The notes: generated by a model not told the origin, from the sequence alone. Numbered from the stretch's first letter, positions 1-9,803 are shown. The stretch: 42,975 nucleotides of DNA from Alistipes sp. (GCA_017935185.1 JAGBIC010000031.1:1-42975); one strand, 5' to 3'. Program-made: numbers and translations.

Positions 1-2058
1 ATCGGGATGAGCCTTCTCTATCTCGTCAAGCAACACCACCGAATATGGCTTACGACGCACCGCCTCGGTTAGCTGACCGCCCTCATCGTAACCCACATAC
101 CCCGGAGGCGCTCCCACCAGTCGCGAAACACTGTGACGCTCTTGATACTCGCTCATATCGATACGGGTCATCATAGAGTCATCGTTAAAAAGAAACTCGG
201 CCAACGCACGTGCCAACTCGGTCTTTCCCACTCCCGTTGTGCCGAGGAATATAAACGAGCCGATAGGCTTGCGGGCATCGTTAAGTCCTGCACGAGAGCG
301 GCGCACGGCATCCGAGATAACATCTATTGCTTGCTGCTGACCCACCACACGTTTGTGAAGTTCATCCTCCATATGTAGTAGCTTCTCTCTCTCCGACGAG
401 AGCATACGCTGCACCGGAATTCCCGTCCAGCGAGATACCACCTCGGCAATATCCTGCGAGTCGACCTCCTCCTTTATCATGGCATCGCCCGCAGATGTAG
501 TCATGCGAAGCTGCTCCTGAAGAGCCTCTATCTGTCGCTCGGCCTCGACAATCTTACCATATCTGATTTCGGCAACGCGGCCATAGTCGCCTGCACGCTC
601 GGCCTGCAGGGCCTCGACCTTCAAATGCTCGATAGAGTCTTTGTTCTGCTGAATCTTCTGCAACAAATCTCGCTCGCCTTGCCACTTTGCACGCAAAGCC
701 GCCTCTTTCGATTTCAACTCCTCAATCTCGCGGGTAAGGCTCTCGACACGCTCCTGGTCATTCTCACGACGGATGGCCTCACGCTCAATCTCAAGCTGGC
801 GGATTCTGCGGTCAAGGTTATCGATATCCTCCGGAACTGAGTTCATCTCCAAACGCAAGTGCGCAGCTGCCTCGTCAATAAGGTCAATAGCCTTATCAGG
901 CAAGAAACGCGATGTGATATAACGATGCGACAACTCCACCGCCGCAATTATAGCCTCATCCTTGATGCGCACTTGATGGTGGTTCTCGTAACGCTCCTTC
1001 AATCCTCGCAAAATAGATATTGCATCCTCGGTTGTAGGCTCGTCAACCATCACCTTCTGAAAACGGCGCTCCAAAGCCTTATCCTGCTCGAAATATTTTT
1101 GGAACTCATCGAGTGTGGTAGCACCTATTGTGCGCAACTCGCCTCGCGCCAAAGCCGGTTTCAGGATATTGGCCGCATCCATAGCTCCACTGCTCTTGCC
1201 CGCACCAACCAAAGTGTGAATCTCGTCGATGAACAAGAGAATTGAGCCATCGCTGGCAATAACCTCCTGCACAACGCCCTTCAATCGCTCCTCGAACTCG
1301 CCCTGATACTTGGCACCGGCAACCAGCGCACCCATATCAAGCGAGAATATCAACTTCGACTTAAGGTTCTCGGGTACATCTCCATCAACAATACGGTGGG
1401 CAATACCCTCGGCAATGGCTGTTTTTCCCACTCCGGCCTCACCCACAAGGATGGGATTGTTCTTTGTACGGCGTGAGAGAATCTGCAACACACGACGAAT
1501 CTCTTCATCACGGCCAATAACGGGGTCGAGTTTGCCGTTTCGCGCCATCTCGTTGAGGTTGATGGCATACTTACCCAGCGCATTGAACTCCTGCGACGAG
1601 GTCTGGCTATCGACCGTTGCGCCCTTGCGGAACTCGCGTATGGCCGTTATCAACTCCTTCTCGGTTGCACCATTGCGCTTGAGCATATCGGCCACAGCAC
1701 CTCGCTCGGCAACAAGTGCCAACAGCAGATGCTCCACCGAGGCATATTTATCATTAAAGGTGCGAGTGAAATCAACAGCACGCTGAATAACTTTGGTGGT
1801 ATCTCCCGAAAAATATTGCTCGCCATTCCCACCCGAAACGCGGGGCATGGCATTGAGCGCTTGGGCGAGTTCGCTCTTGAGCATTGAAACATTTACCCCC
1901 ACACGACCCAACAGGAAACAGGCCAGAGAGTCCTCCTCTTTGACCATAACGCTTACAAGATGTATGGGTTCAACGGCCTGCTGGCCGCGCTCGGCGGCAA
2001 GAGCCACTGCGCCCTGCAATGCCTCCTGCGCCTTGATGGTTAAAGTATTGATGTTCAT
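1..2058 (-). CDS. clpB: ATP-dependent disaggregase ClpB, C-terminal part missing at window edge
   Basis: ClpB is a cytosolic hexameric AAA+ chaperone that threads aggregated proteins through its pore together with DnaK. The frame is open from the ATG at 2058 to the window edge, giving 686 residues beginning [14 protein letters not shown]; the family is about 860 residues, so roughly the last 170 lie outside. Visible in order are the Clp N-terminal repeat domain (about 1-150), first P-loop GEAGVGKT (near residue 206) with Walker B LLFIDEIH, a long charged coiled-coil middle domain (about 410-530, which separates ClpB from ClpA/ClpC), and the second P-loop GTTGVGKT (near 607). It is transcribed alone. 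No TAnnTTTG element is obvious upstream; instead there is a repeat array at 2151-2200 that may give heat-shock control. Identification is secure. Confidence 0.97.
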   Translation of the reverse strand, partial: MNINTLTIKAQEALQGAVALAAERGQQAVEPIHLVSVMVKEEDSLACFLLGRVGVNVSMLKSELAQALNAMPRVSGGNGEQYFSGDTTKVIQRAVDFTRTFNDKYASVEHLLLALVAERGAVADMLKRNGATEKELITAIREFRKGATVDSQTSSQEFNALGKYAINLNEMARNGKLDPVIGRDEEIRRVLQILSRRTKNNPILVGEAGVGKTAIAEGIAHRIVDGDVPENLKSKLIFSLDMGALVAGAKYQGEFEERLKGVVQEVIASDGSILLFIDEIHTLVGAGKSSGAMDAANILKPALARGELRTIGATTLDEFQKYFEQDKALERRFQKVMVDEPTTEDAISILRGLKERYENHHQVRIKDEAIIAAVELSHRYITSRFLPDKAIDLIDEAAAHLRLEMNSVPEDIDNLDRRIRQLEIEREAIRRENDQERVESLTREIEELKSKEAALRAKWQGERDLLQKIQQNKDSIEHLKVEALQAERAGDYGRVAEIRYGKIVEAERQIEALQEQLRMTTSAGDAMIKEEVDSQDIAEVVSRWTGIPVQRMLSSEREKLLHMEDELHKRVVGQQQAIDVISDAVRRSRAGLNDARKPIGSFIFLGTTGVGKTELARALAEFLFNDDSMMTRIDMSEYQERHSVSRLVGAPPGYVGYDEGGQLTEAVRRKPYSVVLLDEIEKAHPD

Positions 2059-2150
2059 ATCTATAAGATTTTTATTGTTTTCAATCGCTTTTTACCAACC
2101 ATCAACGCAAATCTTTTGCCAATAGCCCAAATCAGACATCCGGTACTCAT

Positions 2151-2200
2151 TTTGGCAGAATATGGCAGAACTTTATGCCGCAATACGACATTATGTCAGG
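2151..2200 (-). promoter_or_regulatory. Repeat array upstream of clpB, candidate stress operator
   Basis: About 95-140 bp upstream of the clpB start, two nearly identical 10-bp units stand side by side (TTTGGCAGAA at 2151-2160, TATGGCAGAA at 2161-2170). They are followed by a related TTTATGCCG and the perfect 11-bp palindrome GACATTATGTC (2187-2197). Read toward clpB the units are CTGACA, CGGCAT, CTGCCA and CTGCCA. The clustering before a heat-shock gene that lacks a clear -7 element suggests a regulator or special sigma-factor site. That is inference; no known regulator is assigned. Confidence 0.4.
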
Positions 2201-2241
2201 TAGTTCATTCGGGCTATATAAAATACAGCTCTACCCAAACA

Positions 2242-2274
2242 AAAATCCCGAAGCCTCCAAAGCTTCGGGATTTT
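2242..2274 (-). terminator. Rho-independent terminator after the fimbrillin-like gene
   Basis: A perfect 13-bp inverted repeat (2242-2254 and 2262-2274, core ATCCCGAAGC / GCTTCGGGAT) has a 7-nt loop. The arms are A-rich and T-rich on the outside, so it can act in both directions. It lies 20 bp beyond the stop codon of the lipoprotein gene and separates it from clpB. Confidence 0.85.
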
Positions 2275-2294
2275 GTGTTTCTTCTACGAAACTA

Positions 2295-3146
2295 TTACTC
2301 TAATTCAAACTCAGAAATCTTGGTAATCTTACCACGCTCAACAACCAATTGATGATTGGTCTCTATAGTTGTTGCTGCACCATTCTCGAGGGTATACACA
2401 ATGTTGATGGTTGAGTAAGTGCCCACCCAAGCAGGAATAAATATTGAAGTTGCCTCAGTGGTACTCAATTCAATAGGAGTGTCGATATCTGCACCTGACT
2501 CAAAATAACCATAAGTGTCATATATTGAATATGGGGCTATAGGCGAGACATGGAAATAGCCACAAAGAGCTGTATTAGACACTTGTGAATCCAATTTAAT
2601 ATCTTTTAATTTAAGGCCGCTAGTTTTCGCCTTTACGGGAATTTCAACAACACCCACAATATGATGCACAACTGCAACAGAACTCTCGGCAGTAGCAGTA
2701 AAAACATCTGAGATTATCGGCAAATACTCCTCAATGCCTGTTCCGTTCTTTAATTGTAGAGCAACATTTGAACTGCCCTCGCTATCATTATTAACAGAGA
2801 TATTGAGTGTTTCAGCACTTGAGGTTACAAAATAGTTTTTTCCTACTTCTAATTTATTGTCATCACGGTCATTTTGAGGCTTGAACGAACCGGATGAAGC
2901 ATCATACACAAGATTTTTTGCCGGAGCTGTAGTATTTTTATCCTCCCAAACATAAATCACATCGCCATCACTCCATGAATATTCAAGTCCTGAGGCGTTA
3001 GGAGTTGCGCTCACACGGGTATCGCCCTCGAAATTAACCTTCAACTCCGACACATACTGTACTCCCTCTGATGCAGCATCATTTTTGCTGCAACCTACTG
3101 CTGCCAACGCTACTGCAGCAGCAAACAAAAACATAATCTTTTTCAT
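2295..3146 (-). CDS. Fimbrillin-family (Mfa/FimA-like) lipoprotein
   Basis: This 283-residue protein is predicted to be exported as a lipoprotein: a basic and hydrophobic start (MKKIMFLFAAAVALAAVGC) ends in a lipobox with the lipidated Cys at residue 19. The mature part is rich in beta-type sequence, with the W-x-x-GD-x-I pattern at about 58-64 (SWSDGDVIYVW) and threonine-rich strands. This fits the Bacteroidota fimbrillin-like superfamily, whose members form surface fimbriae or their anchors. It is preceded by a 44-residue ORF (23-bp gap) and followed by a strong terminator. Assignment to fimbrillins rests on overall layout and the GD motif, not on a precise match. It could instead be a generic surface lipoprotein of unknown role. 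Confidence 0.7.
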   Translation of the reverse strand: MKKIMFLFAAAVALAAVGCSKNDAASEGVQYVSELKVNFEGDTRVSATPNASGLEYSWSDGDVIYVWEDKNTTAPAKNLVYDASSGSFKPQNDRDDNKLEVGKNYFVTSSAETLNISVNNDSEGSSNVALQLKNGTGIEEYLPIISDVFTATAESSVAVVHHIVGVVEIPVKAKTSGLKLKDIKLDSQVSNTALCGYFHVSPIAPYSIYDTYGYFESGADIDTPIELSTTEATSIFIPAWVGTYSTINIVYTLENGAATTIETNHQLVVERGKITKISEFELE

Positions 3147-3169
3147 TGTTCTCTTGTTGTTTTAATTTG

Positions 3170-3304
3170 TTACTGCCAATTGTGGTTACCATAACCCATG
3201 TCGTCAAAACCATCACCCGACTGGGCAAAACCCTGTTCCACCTCAACTTCGAGCACCTCAACTGTCGGGGTCTCGTAAACCATTTTCTCGTTGATTTGTT
3301 TCAT
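3170..3304 (-). CDS. Small 44-residue protein preceding the fimbrillin-like lipoprotein
   Basis: An ATG at 3304 opens a 44-codon frame starting MKQINEKMVYETPTVEV and ending in YGNHNWQ. The middle is acidic (EVLEVEVEQGF) and the tail is glycine- and aspartate-rich. Short proteins with the pattern Y-x-x-P-x-(V/I)-E-(V/I)-x-E-(V/I)-x-x-x-x-G are common in Bacteroidota just before fimbrillin or surface lipoprotein genes, and this matches it closely. It has no signal peptide or transmembrane segment. The gap to the next gene is 23 bp, so they are probably co-transcribed. Function is unknown; a role in assembly or regulation of the surface protein is a guess. Confidence 0.7.
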   Translation of the reverse strand: MKQINEKMVYETPTVEVLEVEVEQGFAQSGDGFDDMGYGNHNWQ

Positions 3305-3384
3305 AGCATTTAAGTTCTTAATGCCTCACAGTCCCCAAGAGTCGGCGGATAAACACAAAAAAATAAGTGTGGGAACTTATTGCT

Positions 3385-3579
3385 TTATCCTAAAATCAGG
3401 CTCTCGCATTGCCTTGGCACAGATAAAACAATAGCCCACACCGTTAATGATACTATTACAATGCATCGCCACAAAAACGGTGCTAACATTGGTATCAAAT
3501 ACGATGTGGTGCTACTGCCATCATCTTCGTGCCTTTCAAATTTGCGAGATTTGATTTTAGAAGATAATTTCAATAACAC
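3385..3579 (-). CDS. Doubtful 64-residue ORF, possible small membrane protein
   Basis: A GTG-started frame (64 residues) lies just downstream of the -7 element at 3622-3629. Its first 28 residues are charged (KIKSRKFERHEDDG), followed by a hydrophobic stretch (LAPFLWRCIVIVSLTVWAIVLS) that could span the membrane once. I do not recognise a family. The start codon is weak and the opposite strand carries an open frame of similar length over the same bases, so chance is quite possible. The alternative is that this DNA is an untranslated leader of about 310 nt for the small ORF at 3170-3304. The remainder of the 3305-3732 interval holds only a promoter and the ATPase terminator. Confidence 0.2.
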   Translation of the reverse strand: MLLKLSSKIKSRKFERHEDDGSSTTSYLIPMLAPFLWRCIVIVSLTVWAIVLSVPRQCESLILG

Positions 3580-3621
3580 CTAATATGTAACACGCTGACC
3601 ACTATGCGGTAGCGCTTAATA

Positions 3622-3629
3622 CAAAGTTA
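3622..3629 (-). promoter_or_regulatory. Bacteroidota-type promoter for the fimbrillin-like unit
   Basis: TAACTTTG on the minus strand matches the TAnnTTTG -7 consensus. A CTTG element lies 20 bp upstream. The first clear downstream gene is the 44-residue ORF, about 318 bp away, so the leader would be long unless the 64-residue ORF is real. Confidence 0.5.
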
Positions 3630-3682
3630 TGATAAAAAAATGCATTTTTCAAGAAAAAGTAATTTTTTTTGATATACTGCAC

Positions 3683-3712
3683 AAAAAAACGCCCCTCGGA
3701 AACCGAGAGGCG
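3683..3712 (-). terminator. Terminator of the V-type ATPase operon
   Basis: The arms at 3690-3699 and 3703-3712 form a 10-bp GC-rich stem with a 3-nt loop. In the minus-strand RNA the single non-Watson-Crick pair becomes a G-U wobble, and the stem is followed by seven U residues (3683-3689). In plus-strand RNA the same position would be a C-A mismatch with no U run, so the direction is minus. It starts about 20 bp after the atpK stop. Confidence 0.9.
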
Positions 3713-3732
3713 TCGTAGTTGCAGCAAACAGA

Positions 3733-4203
<471 letters not shown>

Positions 4204-4223
4204 TTATTAAATTTTACTTTTGT

Positions 4224-6089
4224 TTATTTATTTTCCTGATTAGTTAACGGCTCGAATGAACGGGTGGTCATCTCGAAACCAGCATTTTTATAAAACTCCA
4301 CAAAGGTGAGTCGCATGGGGTGAACAAACGACGATATCGACGACATGAAGAGGTTGATACCATGGCCCACAAGCAAGATGGCGGTAGCTCCCAAAATCTG
4401 GAATATTGTACCTACACCAAACTGCTCGATACCGCTATCAAGACCGGTAAGACCCAACGCCAACGAGTTAAACACCTGCGCCAGCACACCGCCCGACAAA
4501 CCAATGGCGAATAGACGGATATATGAAAGCACATCGCTCAACAAACTTGTGACATTATTATATGTATCCCACAAGCCGCTTGCAAAGTTTATAATGGGGT
4601 TGCGCTTGATATCGCTCAAGAACAACATCAACACCGCACCGACACCCAACGCTGCATAGAAAGCAGGTGATGAGGTAGTGAAGCCCGGAATAACCCATGC
4701 GGGATTGAGCATCTGAAGACCGCCCGCCAGACATGCCGACAATAGCACTATAAACCAGCCTAACTGTGCAAAGACAGTGGTAATACCGAAATAACGAGCC
4801 TTGAAGCAGATATTAAGCAACATTCCGAACAGAATCTGAACAACACCCAAAGCCAAAGCCAATGAGAAGAAGTCGTTCTGGAAATCGAGGAATGGTGACT
4901 CGGCAATGCTCTCATAGCCCATCATATCGGGGATACTCAAACCGAACAACGAGCCGGTATAGAAACCAAAGAGAGTAGTAGCTCCACCACACACCATCGT
5001 AAGGATTGAAGCCTGACGCATAGCCTTACCACCCTTGAGGAATAGTGCCAGACCCAACAAGAAGAGGATTGAGCCATATCCTGCATCGTTCAAACATATT
5101 GCGAAGAACAACATGTAGAAAGGTGCAAAGAAAGGAGTCAAATCCAATGTTCCATACTTGGGCAGGGCATACATGCCGCCAATAAGCTCGAAGAGTCGTG
5201 CGAAACGATTATTCTTCAGCTTAACAGGGGTATCATCCTCGGGAGTGGGATCGCTCTTAAGGTAGACAACACCGGGGAACTCCTCCAGCAACGCATCCAC
5301 CTCTGCAGACTTATCGCTCTCGGCCCATCCCTCCATAACAGCCAATGCACCGTCGGCAGCCATGGTGGCAGCACCGTTAATCTTCACCTTCTGCAAGCGA
5401 TACAACAACGACGAATACTCCTTCTCGATTTTATCAATGCTGGCTGCACAACGAGCGAAATCGCCATTGAGCTGCTGCAACTGCTGCTCGGCATCCTCAG
5501 CCTCGGCCTTTGCTGCACGATAGTCCATCGCAGGCGCTTTAATCTCCTGTGCATCAATCATAATATCGGCCTCGGGGCTGGCTATAACCACGAAATAGGC
5601 TTGAGTTGCAGTACGGCTAATCTCAACCACGGTGTGTTCTGCACCCCATGCCTCGACATTCTCATCGAAATCTGATGGAGAAGCCACGAAATAACGCAAC
5701 GCAATACCTCCCGACTGCAAAGCCTCACGCGATGCAACAGTAAACTCGCCCCACGGCTCAAGCTCTTCCGAGAGTTTCTCCATGCGGGCAACCTCGGCCA
5801 CCAATGCGGCACGACGCTGCTGCGCCTCAACATAAGCCTCATAAGCCTCCTCGCCCGACGCATAAGCCTCGGCCGACACATTCATATCCTCTGAAGCAGC
5901 AAAATCCTTCAAGAAATCGATAGCCTTGCGATAATAGTCTATGTCGCTCACAAGCTGACGATCCTGCTCCTGCGGTTCCCAGCCTGTTGTGGTGATATCC
6001 ACCAGCCCGAGATCTCGCAAACGAGCAACAAACTCATCACTCTGCGTTGCCTGCAACACAAAGTCGTAACGTGACATCTTTACTATCAT
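4224..6089 (-). CDS. atpI: V-type ATP synthase subunit I (membrane stator)
   Basis: Subunit I (the 116-kDa or a-type subunit) forms the half-channels beside the rotor ring and ties it to the peripheral stalk. The protein has 621 residues. About the first 300 are soluble and charged with coiled-coil segments. The rest is a membrane domain of about seven or eight helices, including LFFAICLNDAGYGSILFLLG and the conserved SYIRLFAIGLSGG, whose Arg525 should be the ion-channel arginine. The ATG at 6089 overlaps the atpD stop (ATGA), which implies translational coupling; an alternative start is the Met at residue 5. Length and order are typical for bacterial V/A-type enzymes. Confidence 0.95.
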   Translation of the reverse strand: MIVKMSRYDFVLQATQSDEFVARLRDLGLVDITTTGWEPQEQDRQLVSDIDYYRKAIDFLKDFAASEDMNVSAEAYASGEEAYEAYVEAQQRRAALVAEVARMEKLSEELEPWGEFTVASREALQSGGIALRYFVASPSDFDENVEAWGAEHTVVEISRTATQAYFVVIASPEADIMIDAQEIKAPAMDYRAAKAEAEDAEQQLQQLNGDFARCAASIDKIEKEYSSLLYRLQKVKINGAATMAADGALAVMEGWAESDKSAEVDALLEEFPGVVYLKSDPTPEDDTPVKLKNNRFARLFELIGGMYALPKYGTLDLTPFFAPFYMLFFAICLNDAGYGSILFLLGLALFLKGGKAMRQASILTMVCGGATTLFGFYTGSLFGLSIPDMMGYESIAESPFLDFQNDFFSLALALGVVQILFGMLLNICFKARYFGITTVFAQLGWFIVLLSACLAGGLQMLNPAWVIPGFTTSSPAFYAALGVGAVLMLFLSDIKRNPIINFASGLWDTYNNVTSLLSDVLSYIRLFAIGLSGGVLAQVFNSLALGLTGLDSGIEQFGVGTIFQILGATAILLVGHGINLFMSSISSFVHPMRLTFVEFYKNAGFEMTTRSFEPLTNQENK

Positions 6090-6694
6090 AACATAGACCC
6101 CTCCGCGGCCTGCTGCTGACGTGTTTTAACAATCTTCTGTGCCGATTTTGAAAGATTCTCCTCATCCTCCATAAATCGTTTGATCTTGCGAATGGCATCC
6201 TCGTAACCCGGAATCTGCACCTTCTCATAAAGGTTTACCTTCTGGGTGGTCTTACGGCGTGCATAATCGAGCAACTCCATTTTACGATTGTAGACCTCAC
6301 ACTCGATACCCAATCGTGCCATGCGCTTCAACAAATCGACTCCATCGGCATACCACACCGGCGACGAAAAGAGGTTGTAGGGCTTCTCTGCGAAGCGAAC
6401 CTCCTCAAGCACAGGTGTGCGTACTCCCGCAATCTTCTGCTCGGCAAGAACGACATCCTCAACACCCAACAGTGTAGAGTCGAACTCACCCCACAGAGCC
6501 ACCATATACTCGTACTCGGCGGCAAGAGCCTCCAGACGATTTTGGTAGTCGCGAGCCGTATCCTTCGCCTTTTTAACCTCGGAACGCAACGCCGACTCCT
6601 TACTCTTGATGGTAGGGAGTGCTGCTTTACGCATCTTCAGCTGCTTGCCGAGCTCTCCGAGCGAAGTTTTGTTATATTGAAATTTAATTGCCAT
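6086..6694 (-). CDS. atpD: V-type ATP synthase subunit D (central stalk)
   Basis: Subunit D is the long antiparallel coiled coil inside the A3B3 head that transmits rotation. The 202-residue protein fits: charged heptad-like helices at both ends (residues about 5-75 and 135-195) flank a less regular middle. It begins MAIKFQYNKTSLGELGKQL; the N-terminal pattern of Lys, Leu and Arg/Lys (LKMRKAALPTIKSKE) is typical of the family. It lies 23 bp after atpB and overlaps atpI by 4 bp. No separate subunit F gene follows, although D normally pairs with F at the base of the rotor. Confidence 0.93.
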   Translation of the reverse strand: MAIKFQYNKTSLGELGKQLKMRKAALPTIKSKESALRSEVKKAKDTARDYQNRLEALAAEYEYMVALWGEFDSTLLGVEDVVLAEQKIAGVRTPVLEEVRFAEKPYNLFSSPVWYADGVDLLKRMARLGIECEVYNRKMELLDYARRKTTQKVNLYEKVQIPGYEDAIRKIKRFMEDEENLSKSAQKIVKTRQQQAAEGSML

Positions 6695-6717
6695 AATAAG
6701 TTATTTTCTGTTAGCTG

Positions 6718-8037
6718 TTACGCCTTCCAGTACTTTGCAATAAGCTCGGCCTTAATGGCAACCTCCTCCTGTGAGAAGTACTCTGCAAAGAGAGTCCATG
6801 CGGTATCGAGCATCTGCTCAATCTCGATATTAACATCGATGGCAAGCAGTTTCTCTGAATAGTCGTGAGCAAACTTCAAAGCACGCTCGTCGTAATCCGA
6901 CAAATCGAAACCATTCTCCAACTTTGTCTTTGCATTGGCTGCATCGGCATACAGACGCACACAGGCATTCATCACCTGAGGATGATCCTCGCGGGTCTTC
7001 TTACCAATTACCAGCTGCTTCAGACGAGAGAGCGAACGGAAGGGGTCAACAATAACCTTACCTGTATCAGAATCGTTACGCAAGAAGAGCTGACCCTCGG
7101 TGATATAACCTGTGTTATCGGGGATAGCGTGAGTAATATCACCACCAGAAAGGGTTGTAACGGCGATAATGGTGATAGAACCGCCATTAGGCAACTGCAC
7201 GGCCTTCTCGTAGATCTTTGCCAAATCCGAATAGAGAGAGCCGGGCATAGAGTCCTTTGACGGAATCTGGTCCATACGGTTCGACACGATAGCGAGAGCA
7301 TCGGCATACAAGGTCATATCGGTCAAAAGCACCAAAACCTTCTCGCCCTTATCAACTGCGAAATACTCCGCAGCGGTCAATGCCATATCGGGAACCAACA
7401 GACGCTCAACGGGAGGATTCTCGGTTGTATTTACGAATGAAACGATACGATCCAAAGCACCTGCATTCTCGAATACCTGCTTGAAATAGAGGAAATCGTC
7501 GTTGGTTAGACCCATACCTCCCAAGATAATCTTGTCGGCCTTGGCACGCAAAGCCACATTCGCCATCACAGCGTTATAAGGCTGGTCGGGATCGGCAAAG
7601 AAGGGAATCTTCTGACCCGACACGATGGTATTGTTAAGGTCGATACCTGCAATACCTGTTGCAATAAGCTCTGAGGGCTGCAAACGGCGGAAAGGATTCA
7701 CTGTGGGGCCACCAATCTCGCGTGCCTCGCCTTCGATAGGCTCGCCACCCTCAAGCGGCTCACCATAAGCATTGAAGAAACGGCCTGCCAGATTATCCGA
7801 CACACGCAACTTTGGAGCCTCACCGTGGAAAACAACCTCTGAGTTGGTTGCCAAGCCCTCGGTACCGGCAAATACCTGCAAGGTAACATTCTCACCCATA
7901 ATTTTTACCACCTGCGCCAACTTGCCGCCAACGGTAGCAAGCTCGTCGTTACCAACACCTGTTGCACGCAATGTGATGGTGGCCTTGGTGATATTATCAA
8001 TCTTTGTATATACTTTTTGAAATGCTCGTGTTGTCAT
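6718..8037 (-). CDS. atpB: V-type ATP synthase subunit B (non-catalytic head)
   Basis: Subunit B alternates with A in the soluble head. It carries a nucleotide-fold domain but lacks the P-loop Gly-Lys-Thr, as expected; the region IVSGQKIPFFAD stands in its place. The 439-residue length is normal for bacterial and archaeal B subunits (about 430-465). Recognisable stretches include ARGYDRT-like replacement regions, LVPDMALTAAEYFAVDKG and the GYITEGQLFLRND motif near residue 310, followed by DPFRSLSRLKQL. It is 8 bp downstream of atpA, and both are surely co-transcribed. Confidence 0.96.
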   Translation of the reverse strand: MTTRAFQKVYTKIDNITKATITLRATGVGNDELATVGGKLAQVVKIMGENVTLQVFAGTEGLATNSEVVFHGEAPKLRVSDNLAGRFFNAYGEPLEGGEPIEGEAREIGGPTVNPFRRLQPSELIATGIAGIDLNNTIVSGQKIPFFADPDQPYNAVMANVALRAKADKIILGGMGLTNDDFLYFKQVFENAGALDRIVSFVNTTENPPVERLLVPDMALTAAEYFAVDKGEKVLVLLTDMTLYADALAIVSNRMDQIPSKDSMPGSLYSDLAKIYEKAVQLPNGGSITIIAVTTLSGGDITHAIPDNTGYITEGQLFLRNDSDTGKVIVDPFRSLSRLKQLVIGKKTREDHPQVMNACVRLYADAANAKTKLENGFDLSDYDERALKFAHDYSEKLLAIDVNIEIEQMLDTAWTLFAEYFSQEEVAIKAELIAKYWKA

Positions 8038-8045
8038 GGCTGCAC

Positions 8046-9803
8046 CTATTTTGTGAGTTGATTATTAACGGTCTGCTCAATCTGATTCTTATAGTCAAAG
8101 AACTTCTCGCTCTGCCACTCGGCATAGTTCATCTGACGGAAGAGGTTGATAAGACCCTTAAAGAATTTAGAACATGACTCGAAATCCGAGAAATCGAAAT
8201 CCTTGCGACATACATCCAACACCATCTCATACATCATCTTCTGACGCTCAATGGGGCAGTTGGCATCAATATCATCGAAGGCATCCTGCTGCAAAATAAC
8301 GAAGTCAAGAAGCTCCGACTTCCAGAAACGCTCGTGGTATGATACGGGAACACCGTCATCACCCAAAATGTTAATCTGGTCGTTAGCCTCTTTACCGCGC
8401 TGCACGATGGTCTTACCCTCATACACCTCGTTAACCCAACTCTTGCCGATATGCTCGTCAAGATACGAGGCAACCTCGGGATACTCCAAATACTTTGAAT
8501 AAGAGTCCAGCGGGTCGATAGCGGGATAACGCTTTGAATCGGCACGGCCCTGTGAAAGTGCATAGAAACAACGTGCAGCCTTCTTTGTAGACTCGGTAAC
8601 GGGCTCCTTCAGGTTACCACCCGCGGGTGATACTGTTCCGAGGAAAGTCACAGAACCTGTCTGGCCGTTATTAAGTTTAACCAAACCTGCACGAGAGTAG
8701 AAGTTAGAGATAATTGCCGAAAGGTCCATAGGGAAGGCATCCTGACCCGGGAGCTCCTCCAAACGGTTTGACATCTCACGCAAAGCCTGTGCCCAACGTG
8801 AAGTAGAGTCGGCCATAACCAACACCTTCAGACCCATAGCTCGATAATACTCTCCGATGGTCATACCGGTATATACCGATGCCTCACGAGCCGCAACGGG
8901 CATGTTTGAAGTGTTGCAGATGATGATAGTTCGCTCCATGAGCTTGTGGCCGGTACGAGAATCGATAAGTTCGGGGAACTCGGCGAAGATCTCCACCACC
9001 TCGTTTGCACGCTCACCACAAGCTACGATGATAATAACGTCGGCATCAGCCTGCTTTGAGATTGCATGCTGAAGCACTGTCTTACCTGCACCGAAAGGAC
9101 CGGGGATAAATCCTGTACCACCCTCAGCCAAAGGATTGAAGGTATCGATAGCTCGCACACCTGTCTCCATCACACGTGAAGGACGGGGTTTCTCGATATA
9201 GCTGCGAACAGCCTGCTTAACAGGCCACTTCTGCACCATGGTTACATTATACTCGTTGCCATCCTTATCGGCAAGCACAGCAACGGTGTCGGTTACCTTG
9301 TACTCACCTGCAGCAGCTACGCTCTTTACTGTGTAGTTACCCTGCATGATAAAGGGAACCATAATCTTGTGATCAACCCACTGCTCCTTTACCTGACCGA
9401 GCCAATCGGCAGCTGTCACCTTGTCACCAACATTGGCCAACGGAGTGAACTCCCAGGTCTTATCAAAATCAATGGGGTCGGTAATAGAACCACGATTGAT
9501 GAACAAACCATCCATCTTCTCCAAGTCGTTCTGCAAACCATCATAGTTGCGTGACAACAGACCCGGGGCAAGTGTAGCCTCCAACATGTGGCCCATAAAC
9601 TCTACCTTGTCGCCGATCTTAAGGCCACGGGTGCTATCATACACCTGAACATAGGCATCATCGCCAATAACCTTAATCACCTCGGCCATCATACGCGTAT
9701 CACCACAATATACGAAACATATCTCGTTCTGACCCACTGCGCCGTCGGCCTTCACGATAACGATGTTCGAGATGATACCGTTTACACGTCCTAAAGTTTT
9801 CAT
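8046..9803 (-). CDS. atpA: V-type ATP synthase subunit A (catalytic)
   Basis: This is the ATP-hydrolysing or -synthesising subunit of the head. In 585 residues it shows the N-terminal beta-barrel (1-75), the bulge domain characteristic of V/A-type A subunits (about 110-195), then the P-loop GPFGAGKT at 235-242. The catalytic glutamate region CGERANEVVEIFAEFPEL and the ADSTSRWAQALREMSNRLEELPG motif follow. The C-terminal domain is helical. The bulge and length distinguish it from F-type alpha or beta. It lies 11 bp after the DUF2764 gene. EC class 7.1.2.2 for proton pumps, or the sodium equivalent if the rotor reading is right. Confidence 0.97.
   Translation of the reverse strand: MKTLGRVNGIISNIVIVKADGAVGQNEICFVYCGDTRMMAEVIKVIGDDAYVQVYDSTRGLKIGDKVEFMGHMLEATLAPGLLSRNYDGLQNDLEKMDGLFINRGSITDPIDFDKTWEFTPLANVGDKVTAADWLGQVKEQWVDHKIMVPFIMQGNYTVKSVAAAGEYKVTDTVAVLADKDGNEYNVTMVQKWPVKQAVRSYIEKPRPSRVMETGVRAIDTFNPLAEGGTGFIPGPFGAGKTVLQHAISKQADADVIIIVACGERANEVVEIFAEFPELIDSRTGHKLMERTIIICNTSNMPVAAREASVYTGMTIGEYYRAMGLKVLVMADSTSRWAQALREMSNRLEELPGQDAFPMDLSAIISNFYSRAGLVKLNNGQTGSVTFLGTVSPAGGNLKEPVTESTKKAARCFYALSQGRADSKRYPAIDPLDSYSKYLEYPEVASYLDEHIGKSWVNEVYEGKTIVQRGKEANDQINILGDDGVPVSYHERFWKSELLDFVILQQDAFDDIDANCPIERQKMMYEMVLDVCRKDFDFSDFESCSKFFKGLINLFRQMNYAEWQSEKFFDYKNQIEQTVNNQLTK

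Noticed and set aside
133-2125. Several plus-strand open frames of 70-160 codons opposite clpB
   Set aside because: They run antisense to a well-supported ClpB frame, have arginine/serine/leucine-rich composition with no known motif, and vanish once clpB is accepted.
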